Below, piece by piece: positions 1 through 7,000 of a DNA stretch of 8,175 bases. The stretch covers positions 1 through 8,175 of the forward strand of contig DATFDL010000538.1 in assembly GCA_035252155.1 (NCBI GenBank), written 5' to 3'. Within the stretch, counting starts at the first letter, position 1; each line of letters opens with the position of its first letter. Below the pieces are notes generated by a model. It saw only the letters and a program-made list of their open reading frames with translations. It was not told the DNA's origin and ran no database searches. The DNA comes from JAICLL01 sp035252155 (GTDB lineage: Bacteria > Planctomycetota > Planctomycetia > Pirellulales > JAICIG01). The position numbers and the translations under genes were made by a program.

Positions 1-765
1 CAGCACCGTCACCATCAGTATGCCATAAGCGACGTACTCAGAGGATGGCCTTCCAGGCCGGCTATCTTGGGCACGACGGCCTGGAAGGCCATCCTCCCTT
101 CGGTTGATTTCAAAACGACCGATGCAGACTGGAAAGATCGCCAGCAACAACCCTCCGTACAAAAAGCAGCCGGGATAGGCCACGCTCAAGACAATCGGCG
201 CCGGCAGGGCGAACATGAGCGCGCGTCGGGCGGGCGACCAGTCGCGGGTCAGATGGTAGAGGGCCAAGAGCGTGACGGCCGCGAGCTCTTCGAGGCCGTA
301 TTGCTTGGCTTCGCAGGCGTGCCATAGCAGCCGATCGGACGCGGCGAAGAGCAGCGTGGCCCACGGCACGGCCGCCGGCGCGACCGTGCGCCGCGCCAAC
401 CACACAAAAAGCACCAGCGCCGCGCAACTGGCCGCAAACGGCGCGAATCGCAGAGAGAACAAACTGTCGCCCAACGTCAGGCTGGCGGCTTTTTCGATCC
501 ACAGAAACAGCGGCGGGGCCGCTTCCGAGAATTGCAGCGGCCCCAACAACTCGTTGAAGTTTTTGTCGAGCACGTTGACCACCAACGCGGCCTCGTCGTG
601 CCAAAGAGACGGGCAGCGCAGGTAGTGATAGAGCCGCAGGCCGAGGCCGGCAGCAAGCAAAATCATGGTCGCCTTTCGCTCCGCGAAAGAACGTCCCTTC
701 GCGAATCGCAGGGCGATCTTGCCTGAGAGATGCGGCATGGCGTTTTTCAGCACGGCGTCCGCCAC
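1..765 (-). CDS. GT39/ArnT-like membrane glycosyltransferase, partial (C-terminus beyond left edge)
   Basis: The frame stays open from 765 to position 1 (255 codons), so the gene runs off the window. The start is GTG at 765, chosen because GGAGA lies 6 bases upstream, the best Shine-Dalgarno in the window; an ATG at 738 is the alternative. Membrane segment 1 is about residues 33-45. It is followed by SLWHDEAAL (53-61), matching the acidic DE motif placed after the first membrane segment in GT39/ArnT/RgtA-like GT-C enzymes, where an acidic residue acts in catalysis with a polyprenyl-phosphate sugar donor. More hydrophobic segments lie at about 104-123, 131-142, 161-171, 184-197 and 200-216. 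A short polar stretch (218-242) is encoded largely by a perfect inverted repeat (41-96). The gene starts 19 bases after the GT87 gene ends and is probably co-transcribed with it. The family call is firm at the GT-C level; the sugar and acceptor are unknown. Confidence 0.82.
   Translation of the reverse strand, partial: MADAVLKNAMPHLSGKIALRFAKGRSFAERKATMILLAAGLGLRLYHYLRCPSLWHDEAALVVNVLDKNFNELLGPLQFSEAAPPLFLWIEKAASLTLGDSLFSLRFAPFAASCAALVLFVWLARRTVAPAAVPWATLLFAASDRLLWHACEAKQYGLEELAAVTLLALYHLTRDWSPARRALMFALPAPIVLSVAYPGCFLYGGLLLAIFPVCIGRFEINRREDGLPGRRAQDSRPGRPSSEYVAYGILMVTVL
41..96. repeat. Perfect 20-bp inverted repeat inside a coding region
   Basis: Arm 41-60 (GAGGATGGCCTTCCAGGCCG) and arm 77-96 are exact reverse complements around a 16-base spacer. 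Each arm contains a smaller near-palindrome (GGCCT-TCC-AGGCC at 47-59). The element is read in frame as residues 224-242 of the left-edge glycosyltransferase and gives an Arg/Gly/Pro/Ser-rich stretch between two hydrophobic segments. Confidence 0.9.
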
Positions 766-784
766 GGCGATTCTCCGTTGGGCA

Positions 785-2182
785 TTAGTTCGAAGCGGCA
801 CGCGCCGCGGCAGATGCCGTGGCACCCCGGTTGGGGCCCCGCGACAGTTCGTTGCGCGCCGGGACATCGGCAAGCCTCTGCCCCAGCCACCGAGGCGCGT
901 AGTTCTGCCGGCCGCGGAGTGTCGCCAGCAAGGCGACGAGCAGCGTCCAAGTAGTCAGGTGATAGCTGGCCATCAGCAACGTCAAATCGCGTCCGATGAG
1001 GCCGCGGCTGAGAACAAGATGCACCGTAATGAAAAGGACCGCGACGGCGATGGCCCAACCGGTCGCTCGCCGGCGGGCGACTGCCTCGCGGGCCAGCAAA
1101 TAAAACGGCGGCACCAACGCCACGCAGTGCTGATACCAGGTGATCGGCGAAAGCAACAGCGCCAGCACGCCCACCGCCGCGCACTGCCAGAGCACCACGG
1201 GATCGTCGCGGCCGACGAGCGGCCCGCGCACCGTCCACGCCACCGCGGCCAGCAAGGCGAGCAGGGCAAACTTGGCGATCCAGCCGGCGGCCCGCGGCGG
1301 CAGGTCGAGAAAGTCGATGTACCAGGGATGATCGAGCCGCGCCACATGGCCGGCCGGCAGACGCATCAGCCCGCGGGCCAGCGCCGGCCGCAACGAAAGG
1401 TTTTGCAGTGTCTCGGGCCCCAGCACGCCCAGCGACGGATCGGCTTGCCCCGCGCCCAACCGCAATTGCGTCAGCCAGATTTGCATGTGACGGGCATAAT
1501 CGGTTGGACCTTGCCACAGGGCCGGGGCAAGCGTAAACGCCACCGCCGCGACCGCCGCGCTGGCCGCGAACCGCCACTGCCGCTTCCAGGCGAAGTAGGC
1601 CAAGAGCAGCCCCGGCGTACACTTCAGCGCGATCGCCAGCCCCAGACAACCGCCCGCCAACAGGTCGCGGCGCTCGGTCCAAAGAAAAATCGCCAGCCAA
1701 CACAAGGCCAGCAAGAACAAGTTCGGCCCGCATTCGGGCAACTCGCGCACGAGAAACCGCGAGAGAATTAAGAGCACTCCTGTCGTCGTCCAAAAAAACG
1801 ATTTACCCGACAATGGCAGGTGCTTTTGCGTCAGCCGATGCAAAAGATAGAGCAAGAGGCCCAGGGCGGCGGCGCTCATCGGGTAGCAGACGAGCTTTGC
1901 GGCGGCCAAGGGCAGCACGGCGACCGGCGACCAGGCCATCGCCCAAAATGGCGGATAAGGAGTGTGCAGGCCGTCGGCGTAGAGCAGCGTGTGGGCCGCA
2001 AACCGCCGGCCGAATTGCCAGTGCAGATAAAAATCGCCGTCTTCCAGCCGCAGACCGGCGCGGACCCACTGCAAGACGAAGACGACCACTAGCAGCGACA
2101 CGACGACGTATCGCAGCGAGCGTTCGCGTTCGATCAGCCAATCGCGGCAGCGTTTCACGGTTTTGACTTTTTCATTTTGCAT
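785..2182 (-). CDS. Glycosyltransferase family 87 (DUF2029-type) membrane protein
   Basis: 465 residues, multi-spanning. Family landmarks appear in order: membrane segment 1 (about 24-40); an acidic loop motif LEDGDFYLHW (46-55); TPYPPFW (74-80); RELPECGPN (146-154); a Lys before Thr-Pro, ALKCTPGLLL (185-194); NLSLRPAL (261-268); and LSPITWYQHCVALVPP (344-359). The last is the usual Ser-Pro...Trp...His signature of GT87/DUF2029 proteins. Known GT87 members are mannosyltransferases that use polyprenyl-phosphate mannose on the outer face of the membrane (mycobacterial PimE); the substrate here cannot be read. The ATG at 2182 overlaps the end of the GT39 gene by 11 bases, suggesting translational coupling. 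The TAA stop at 785 is 19 bases from the next start. The C-terminus after about 425 is soluble and Arg/Ala-rich. Confidence 0.9.
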   Translation of the reverse strand: MQNEKVKTVKRCRDWLIERERSLRYVVVSLLVVVFVLQWVRAGLRLEDGDFYLHWQFGRRFAAHTLLYADGLHTPYPPFWAMAWSPVAVLPLAAAKLVCYPMSAAALGLLLYLLHRLTQKHLPLSGKSFFWTTTGVLLILSRFLVRELPECGPNLFLLALCWLAIFLWTERRDLLAGGCLGLAIALKCTPGLLLAYFAWKRQWRFAASAAVAAVAFTLAPALWQGPTDYARHMQIWLTQLRLGAGQADPSLGVLGPETLQNLSLRPALARGLMRLPAGHVARLDHPWYIDFLDLPPRAAGWIAKFALLALLAAVAWTVRGPLVGRDDPVVLWQCAAVGVLALLLSPITWYQHCVALVPPFYLLAREAVARRRATGWAIAVAVLFITVHLVLSRGLIGRDLTLLMASYHLTTWTLLVALLATLRGRQNYAPRWLGQRLADVPARNELSRGPNRGATASAAARAASN

Positions 2183-2191
2183 TTTGACTTT
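2160..2191. repeat. A/T-rich direct-repeat patch at the GT39/GT87 junction
   Basis: TTTTGACTTT occurs at 2161-2170 and again at 2182-2191, with a CATTTTGCATTTTG core between them. It is a sharp A/T-rich island in GC-rich coding DNA. It encodes both the last residues of the GT39 protein (ESQNAK-stop) and the first of the GT87 protein (MQNEKVKTVK), so it forms the 11-base gene overlap. Confidence 0.6.
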
Positions 2192-3956
2192 CTGCTCGTG
2201 CCAGCCGTTCGCCGAGGTCGTAAATCAAAAATGTCGATGTCCGGGCGACCGGCTCTCGGCGACGGAAAAACTCGACGGCCTGACGATGGGCCGGCTCGAG
2301 CGTCGTGGTGCCGTAGAGCAGTGTCGTGCCAACGGCCAAATACCGCCCTTGGGCGAAGGCGCGCACGTCGTCGGGCTTTTTTAGCGGCAGAATATGCAAT
2401 GGCAGCAAACGCAACGGCGCAGCGCTGGCGGCCGGGTCGGTGCCGAAATACCAAACATCGAGTTGCTTGATTCCGCGCTCGCGCCGCCACTGCGCCAGTT
2501 CCTTCACGCCCTGGCCCCAGTCGTAATTCGAGTCACTCAGGCAAAGGTAACCCTGCGGCGTACCGCCCCAAAGCTCATTGACGTAGCAAAGTCCCTCGGG
2601 CCAGACTCGGCAGGCGGCTACGGCGGTCCACGCGACAGCGGCCAGGGCGCCTGCGGCAAACAACCGCTTACGAAGAGGGCTCGACGATCGCGCGGCGGCG
2701 ACCAGCCCTGCGGCGACCGCCACGATCGCCAGCGCGATCAATGGCAACACGAGCCGAATGCCGATCTGCACGCGACAATTCAGGCTGAAGACGAAGAGCG
2801 CAAACGCCGCCGCGCCGGCCCAATTCGCCAGCGCCCGACGCCGCGCGGCAAGCACCACCAGTGGCGCGAACAGCAGCGGCAAACTCAGCTTGATCGCCAG
2901 CGCCAGAGGAAAGTAATACCACACCGGCCGAGGATAGGTCTGACCGAGCAAGAAGGCGCCGTGGTGGCCGCGCAGGTTGTGCTTGACCTGTCGCACCAAC
3001 CCTTCGCCGGCGTTGCTGAAAATTCGTAAATGTTCGGCGATCCAAACCATCGTTTCATGGGCACGGCCTTGAGGAAGCTGCTGCGCCCAGGCCACAAAGC
3101 TCGGCTCCGCCCGCCAGTCACAACCGCAATAGATAAACGTCAGCAGAAAGCCGATCGCCATAATGTGAATTAGATCTCGGCGAAGTCGGCTCTCGAATGC
3201 TGCAAGAAATAACTTGACACAGGAGTGCAGTGGGCGCCATGAGCGAATTATTCGGGATGCCGCCACCTCACACTCCGCACTCCGCCCCGGCGCGCCGGGA
3301 CACACCGCATTTCCCAACACGCGATGCAGCTCAATGACGATCAAACACAGCGGCCCGAAAATCATGCCCGACGCCTTGGCCAACATCGCCATGCCGAGCC
3401 AAGCGCCCGGCAGGCCCACGCGCCGCCACCAAGTGCACTCGCGGCCGGTGCGAAAATGATAAACGAGCGCCAACATACAGGCACTGATGGCGATGTCGGT
3501 GGTGGCCAGGCTGGCGTGGGCCAGAAGATTCGGTTCGCAGGCCAACCAGGCGACGGCCATTCGTCCGCCCCAGCAGCCGGCCAGCGCCCGCCCGGCCAGC
3601 CAACCATAGACCAACAGCAACCACCAGAAGATCAGCCCGGCGGCCCGCGCCACGGGCAGCGCCCACGGGAGGTCCAGGACCGGGTCAATGGGCACGCCGC
3701 GCGATCGCTCGTAGAGATAGAGCGGCAGCGTGTCCCAATCGATCGGCAGCGGCATGGTGCCCAGGCGCATCAGGCCAGCGTGACTGCCGGTGCGCCAACG
3801 CTCGAGTCCGCATCGGACATAAAGCGGCTCGTCGAACGTGGCGCTCAGTTCGCGAGCGGCGGTTAGACACCAACACGACGACAGCGCCAAGCAGACCAGC
3901 AGCCAACTGTAATCGAAGAGACCGGGCCGGTTGGACGATTGTGGAACGGAATTCAT
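2172..3956 (-). CDS. GT39-type (PMT/ArnT-like) polyprenol-phosphate-dependent glycosyltransferase
   Basis: 594 residues from the ATG at 3956. Membrane segment 1 (about 17-34) is followed by ATFDEPLYVRCG (39-50), the acidic motif of GT39 enzymes. EPNLLAHASLATTDIAIS (141-158) and AKASGMIFGP (193-202) are typical of the GT39 core. NCRVQIGIRLVLPL (393-406) and LSDSNYDWGQGVKELAQW (473-490) match conserved C-terminal motifs of bacterial GT39-like proteins. About ten hydrophobic segments are followed by a soluble C-terminal domain (about 455-594). It should transfer a sugar from a polyprenyl-phosphate donor to an extracytoplasmic acceptor; the substrate is unknown. The frame is open upstream to a GTG at 4115, but that extension is not protein-like and crosses an inverted repeat, so the ATG is preferred. 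No Shine-Dalgarno is seen, and the start codon lies inside a perfect inverted repeat. Residues about 218-247 form a polar Cys/Arg-rich insertion encoded over an imperfect palindrome. Confidence 0.9.
   Translation of the reverse strand: MNSVPQSSNRPGLFDYSWLLVCLALSSCWCLTAARELSATFDEPLYVRCGLERWRTGSHAGLMRLGTMPLPIDWDTLPLYLYERSRGVPIDPVLDLPWALPVARAAGLIFWWLLLVYGWLAGRALAGCWGGRMAVAWLACEPNLLAHASLATTDIAISACMLALVYHFRTGRECTWWRRVGLPGAWLGMAMLAKASGMIFGPLCLIVIELHRVLGNAVCPGAPGRSAECEVAASRIIRSWRPLHSCVKLFLAAFESRLRRDLIHIMAIGFLLTFIYCGCDWRAEPSFVAWAQQLPQGRAHETMVWIAEHLRIFSNAGEGLVRQVKHNLRGHHGAFLLGQTYPRPVWYYFPLALAIKLSLPLLFAPLVVLAARRRALANWAGAAAFALFVFSLNCRVQIGIRLVLPLIALAIVAVAAGLVAAARSSSPLRKRLFAAGALAAVAWTAVAACRVWPEGLCYVNELWGGTPQGYLCLSDSNYDWGQGVKELAQWRRERGIKQLDVWYFGTDPAASAAPLRLLPLHILPLKKPDDVRAFAQGRYLAVGTTLLYGTTTLEPAHRQAVEFFRRREPVARTSTFLIYDLGERLARAESQNAK
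3222..3283. repeat. Imperfect palindromic element inside the GT39 gene
   Basis: Outer arms GGAGTGC (3222-3228) and GCACTCC (3277-3283) are exact reverse complements. The inside continues imperfectly (around 3230-3240 against 3257-3266) to a symmetric centre CGAATTATTCG (3244-3254). A tandem ACTCCGC pair occurs at 3272-3285. The stretch is translated in frame and makes a polar loop of the GT39 protein. Its A/T-richer codons (CGA ATA ATT) differ from the flanks. Confidence 0.6.
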
Positions 3957-4006
3957 TCCGTGGTTGTGCAACGGATGGGGCGAAACGAACGGAATGAATT
4001 CCGTTC
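3944..4006. repeat. Perfect 18-bp inverted repeat over the GT39 start codon
   Basis: GAACGGAATTCATTCCGT at 3944-3961 and its exact reverse complement at 3989-4006 are separated by 27 bases. Each arm is itself nearly palindromic (ACGGAAT-TC-ATTCCGT in the first; a 9-bp version at 3987-4006 in the second). The ATG of the GT39 gene (3954-3956) lies inside the first arm, so in the mRNA the start codon could be held in an 18-bp stem. It may be a mobile palindromic repeat, a translational control hairpin, or both. Confidence 0.85.
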
Positions 4007-4101
4007 TAACGACGTGAGGCGAACGGTTGCTGCCCCTGTATCGGCGTGAGCCGCGCAGATCTTTAACGAATTCCGGCAAGAAGCCAGTGAATCGCAGGGC
4101 T

Positions 4102-4125
4102 GCGGCGCCACCCACCTTGCGCCGC
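4102..4125 (-). terminator. Possible hairpin just after the acyltransferase stop
   Basis: GCGGCGC (4102-4108) and GCGCCGC (4119-4125) form a 7-bp GC-only stem with a 10-base loop directly after the TAG stop. No T-tract follows on the minus strand, so it is at best a weak attenuator or an mRNA 3' end stabiliser. It could mark a boundary between the ligase/acyltransferase pair and the glycosyltransferase genes, which are 169 bases apart. Confidence 0.3.
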
Positions 4126-5145
4126 CTAGCCCACCAGCCAACTCGTGGCGCGAAAGCGACTGAGGGCCCACGTCAGGGCGGTGCTCGCCACCGCCGCGGC
4201 CGCAAAGATGCTGAGGTCGAGTGCCACGTTGATCTCCGCATGCAGCTTGTTCGCCAGCGATTCAAAACTCTTGACAAACAATAGGTGCGACAAGTAAATG
4301 CCGTACGCCAACCCACCCAGATTTCCCAGCCGGGCCATCCATCCGGGCGTGGGCTCGCCCAAGGCCGCGATCAGCACGGCCAGCCCGGCCACGGTCTCGG
4401 CCAGATCGTCGCGGCCGACTTGCCACACCCAGGCGCTGCAGCCCACGGCAACCAGTCCGGCGAACAACGTGCATCCGGGCGAATCAATCCACCGCGCTAA
4501 GCCGCGGCTGTACAAGATTGCGAACGTCACGGCCCAACAGAGCGAAGGCAATGCTTTGATCACCATCGGGTTCTCGTCAGCCGGCGGCAGCAGCGAGTCC
4601 GGCATGGCCAGCACGAACGCGCCGGCCGCCAGCGCCGCGCCAGCCGCCAACCATTGCAGCCCGGCTCGTCCCATCACCGCTTTGGCGATGGCAAAAGCGA
4701 GCAAGCTGGAGACCAAAATGAATGGCATGAACCACAAGTGATAGAACGAGCCAGCCCAGAGAATGCTCCAGCCGGGAAAGTCGTTCGGCTGGTCGGGCAG
4801 CAACTTCCCTTTGGCAAACTTGAAGAGCAGATAGATGCCGCTCCAACCCAAAAACGGCAGATAGATTCGCACCAGCCGCGAGCGAAAATATTCGCCCCAG
4901 GGCCGCCGCGGCTTTCGCTGGATGCCGTCGAACACCAAAAAGACGGCGGCGAAAACGAAGAACGGAACGGCGAACCGCCCCAACGCTTTGGAAGCCGCCA
5001 GGCCGGGCGTGCGCGGCGTGTGCAGCCAAACGATGGTGTAGGCGGCCGCCAGCCGGGCGAAATCGAGCCGCTGCCAGCGGGGACAATCGCCGCCAGAAGA
5101 GCGGGCGGTCGCCGGCTCGGCCGCGCGTGCCGTCGTCGTGCTCAT
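4126..5145 (-). CDS. Acyltransferase family 3 membrane protein
   Basis: 339 residues. The start is the ATG at 5145, which shares ATGA with the stop of the upstream ligase-like gene, a typical coupled pair; the longer open frame to a TTG at 5400 lies inside that gene and is a shadow. Acyltransferase-3 landmarks are WQRLDFARLAAAYTIVWLHT (24-43), with the conserved Arg at the start of segment 1 and a His at its end; GRFAVPFFVFAAVFLVF (56-72); RSRLVRIYLPFLGWSGIY (88-105); FYHLWFMPFIL (134-144); and LGNLGGLAYGIYLSHLLF (273-290). About ten membrane segments are likely. The family moves acyl groups (often acetyl) onto exported sugars, as in O-antigen and exopolysaccharide O-acetylases. Next to a Wzy/WaaL-like protein and GT-C enzymes, glycan decoration is the natural reading. 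The acyl group and acceptor are unknown. Confidence 0.9.
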   Translation of the reverse strand: MSTTTARAAEPATARSSGGDCPRWQRLDFARLAAAYTIVWLHTPRTPGLAASKALGRFAVPFFVFAAVFLVFDGIQRKPRRPWGEYFRSRLVRIYLPFLGWSGIYLLFKFAKGKLLPDQPNDFPGWSILWAGSFYHLWFMPFILVSSLLAFAIAKAVMGRAGLQWLAAGAALAAGAFVLAMPDSLLPPADENPMVIKALPSLCWAVTFAILYSRGLARWIDSPGCTLFAGLVAVGCSAWVWQVGRDDLAETVAGLAVLIAALGEPTPGWMARLGNLGGLAYGIYLSHLLFVKSFESLANKLHAEINVALDLSIFAAAAVASTALTWALSRFRATSWLVG

Positions 5146-6533
5146 GGCGACATGCCCGCCGCGCCCCGGTACGCCTCGGGCGGCGGCACGACGCTTTCTC
5201 GCCGCGCGAAGCCGCTCTGCTGGGCGGCCACCGCGCCGGCCAGGTAAAACAGAATCATGTTGATCATCGGCACAATCAACAGGTCTTGAAACATGCCGTT
5301 GCAAACGTAGCTGCCCATCGCCGCCAAGAAGAGCAGCCCCTGCTGCCGCGCCCACAGCGGCGCCTCGGACCGCCACAACCGCCAGGCGTCGCGCACCCAA
5401 TATCCAATGACCAGCGAGAACGAAATCATGCCCAACAGCCCGGTCTCGGTGAGCAGCCCTAGCAGCACGTTGTGCTGGACGTAGGGCCGGGCCTTTTCCA
5501 GCGGCATATCGACGTCGCGGTCATTGAGCACGGTTGTCGACTCTTCCATGTAGTGGCCGAAGCCGCAGCCGAACAGCGGCCGCTGCAGAAACATTTTCCA
5601 GGCCACGACGGCCAGCAACGGCCGAAGCCTGACCGACTCGGCCGATTCGCGCTGGCTCTGACCTTCGTCGCGCTTGAATTCGAGTAGGCTTTCCCACTGC
5701 GTGGCCGCCAGCGCTGCCGCCAACAGCAAGCTGCCCGCGATCAAGGGCAGTCGCGCCGCGCGGGGCATCGTCAGTCCGACTACAATCAGCAAGCTCGAAA
5801 GCGCACCCATCCAAGCGCAGCGGGTGTAGGTGCAGAAGACGCCGCCGGCGAACAGCAACAATAAACCGAACAGCGATAGCCGCCCCGGCCGGTTCACCGT
5901 GGGCCAAGCCATCAAGGCCGCCGACATGCCGATGGCGAGCAGCCAGCCGCCGGCGGCGGGGTTCAACAGTGGCCCGCGCCCCCGCCCCAAAAAGTCGATG
6001 ATGTTTTGCGACGCGATATAGCGAGGAAACACCAGCCAGGTCCAATGCCGGGTTTCCGCGATGGCGGTGACCGCCAGATAGACGCCAAACAGGCCGATCG
6101 CGGCGTATTGAACGCGCGTCGCGCGCTCGGTGAAGCGCGTTTGCCGCGCCACCCAATATACGCCTGACGGCAGCAGATAGTAGAACAGCAGACGAGAGGC
6201 CGGCAGCAGGTTGCGGTATCGCCAGTCACTGGTGAAGGTGCTCATGGCGAGGACGGCCAAGAAAATGGCGAGCATGCAATCCGCTTTGGTCAGCGGAACC
6301 CGCTCGGTCCAGCGGAACCGCCGCCACACCAGGCATTGAGCGATCAGCCCAACCCACAACACGCGGTCGGTGGTGAGCGGAAGGGGCTTGCTCTCAATAT
6401 GAAAAAACGGATATCCGAAGCAGGTTCCGGCCAAGAGCAACACCAGGCAGCCGGCTAGCAGCCCGCCGCGCAGCAGGATGGCCGCTAGCCAAATCAGCCC
6501 GCAGACGCCAGCCAATAGATAGAGGGCAGTCAT
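5142..6533 (-). CDS. O-antigen ligase/polymerase-like (Wzy_C/WaaL) membrane protein
   Basis: 463 residues, strongly hydrophobic, with about 10-12 membrane segments. Features shared with O-antigen ligase family proteins are GRGRGPLLNPAAGGW (183-197), resembling the Gly-Pro...Asn-Pro...Gly motif; FCTYTRCAWMGALSS (233-247), the T.SR-type motif with an Arg after a membrane segment; a long extracytoplasmic loop (about 281-355) containing WKMFLQRPLFGCGFGHYMEE (312-331); and QHNVLLGLLTETGLLG (353-368), with the His considered catalytic in WaaL/Wzy enzymes. The role would be polymerising or transferring an undecaprenol-linked glycan at the outer face of the inner membrane. It cannot be told from sequence whether it is a polymerase, a lipid A ligase or a protein O-glycosylase. 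It is first in the membrane-gene block, with a 628-base upstream gap likely to hold its promoter. The ATG at 6533 lacks a clear Shine-Dalgarno. Confidence 0.88.
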   Translation of the reverse strand: MTALYLLAGVCGLIWLAAILLRGGLLAGCLVLLLAGTCFGYPFFHIESKPLPLTTDRVLWVGLIAQCLVWRRFRWTERVPLTKADCMLAIFLAVLAMSTFTSDWRYRNLLPASRLLFYYLLPSGVYWVARQTRFTERATRVQYAAIGLFGVYLAVTAIAETRHWTWLVFPRYIASQNIIDFLGRGRGPLLNPAAGGWLLAIGMSAALMAWPTVNRPGRLSLFGLLLLFAGGVFCTYTRCAWMGALSSLLIVVGLTMPRAARLPLIAGSLLLAAALAATQWESLLEFKRDEGQSQRESAESVRLRPLLAVVAWKMFLQRPLFGCGFGHYMEESTTVLNDRDVDMPLEKARPYVQHNVLLGLLTETGLLGMISFSLVIGYWVRDAWRLWRSEAPLWARQQGLLFLAAMGSYVCNGMFQDLLIVPMINMILFYLAGAVAAQQSGFARRESVVPPPEAYRGAAGMSP

Positions 6534-6589
6534 CTTTGCATCGGTGAAGGGCGAATTGCAACCAATGGCTCACCAGCAGCTTACGTTTT

Positions 6590-6686
6590 GCGGGCCAAAC
6601 CGGCAACCAAACGGTGGACATTTCGGGTATTGTTGGCCCGGCGTTTGCCAGTTGCGCGAATTCGGAAAAAATCGCGCGGGCCAAAC
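6590..6686. promoter_or_regulatory. Three spaced CGGGCCAA boxes upstream of the ligase-like gene
   Basis: GCGGGCCAAAC occurs at 6590-6600 and 6676-6686, and the inverse TTGGCCCG lies between them at 6633-6640. Box-to-box spacing is 42 and 44 bases, close to four helical turns each. They lie 57-153 bases upstream of the ATG at 6533, a fitting place for operator sites. No known regulator is assigned. Confidence 0.3.
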
Positions 6687-6920
6687 TATTCCGGCGGCAT
6701 TCGTGAGGTACAATAGCGTTAACGGGTTGCAGCCGGCCGGGCAGTTGCGCCGGAAATGGCGGCCGCGCGGGAAGGTTTTTCGGGGGCAACTTCTCTCGAA
6801 TCCCGCGAGGCAAACTGCCGATGTTAAAGGGGCCGAAAAACACCGATCATCGAGCCAAGCCTTTCGCCTAGTATTCCGTCGGAGGTGCCAACCCATTTGC
6901 GTGAGCCCGAATCAACACCG

Positions 6921-6932
6921 GCTGTGCACAGC
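6921..6932. promoter_or_regulatory. 12-bp perfect palindrome, possible protein-binding site
   Basis: GCTGTGCACAGC is exactly self-complementary and is flanked by CG/CCG that extend the symmetry with one extra base. It could be a dimeric regulator site. No further evidence, and chance is possible. Confidence 0.2.
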
Positions 6933-7000
6933 ACCGCCCGATTCGCGCTCTTCTCGCAGCGACTCCACCGTCGCAATCGGCGAAAGGTTTGATTTTTGTT

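Noticed and set aside
110..604. Minus-strand 164-codon frame at the left edge
   Set aside because: Out-of-frame shadow of the truncated GT39-like gene (765 to 1), whose translation has clear membrane segments and the DE motif.
665..1771. Long plus-strand open frame of 368 codons
   Set aside because: Antisense shadow of the GT87 gene in GC-rich DNA; its translation is rich in Arg, Gln, Pro and Gly with no family motifs.
3872..3956. Lipobox-like LSSC at residues 25-28 of the GT39 protein
   Set aside because: It sits inside the first membrane segment just before the catalytic DE motif; a lipoprotein N-terminus would not fit a polytopic GT-C enzyme.
3957..4115. N-terminal extension of the GT39 protein to a GTG at 4115
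   Set aside because: The 53 extra residues are not membrane- or family-like, run across the inverted repeat, and would start right at the upstream gene's end; the ATG at 3956 places the first membrane segment and DE motif at the normal distance.
5146..5400. Longer acyltransferase frame starting at a TTG at 5400
   Set aside because: It lies wholly within the ligase-like gene, is Arg/Gly/Ala-rich shadow sequence, and the ATGA overlap gives a clear start at 5145.
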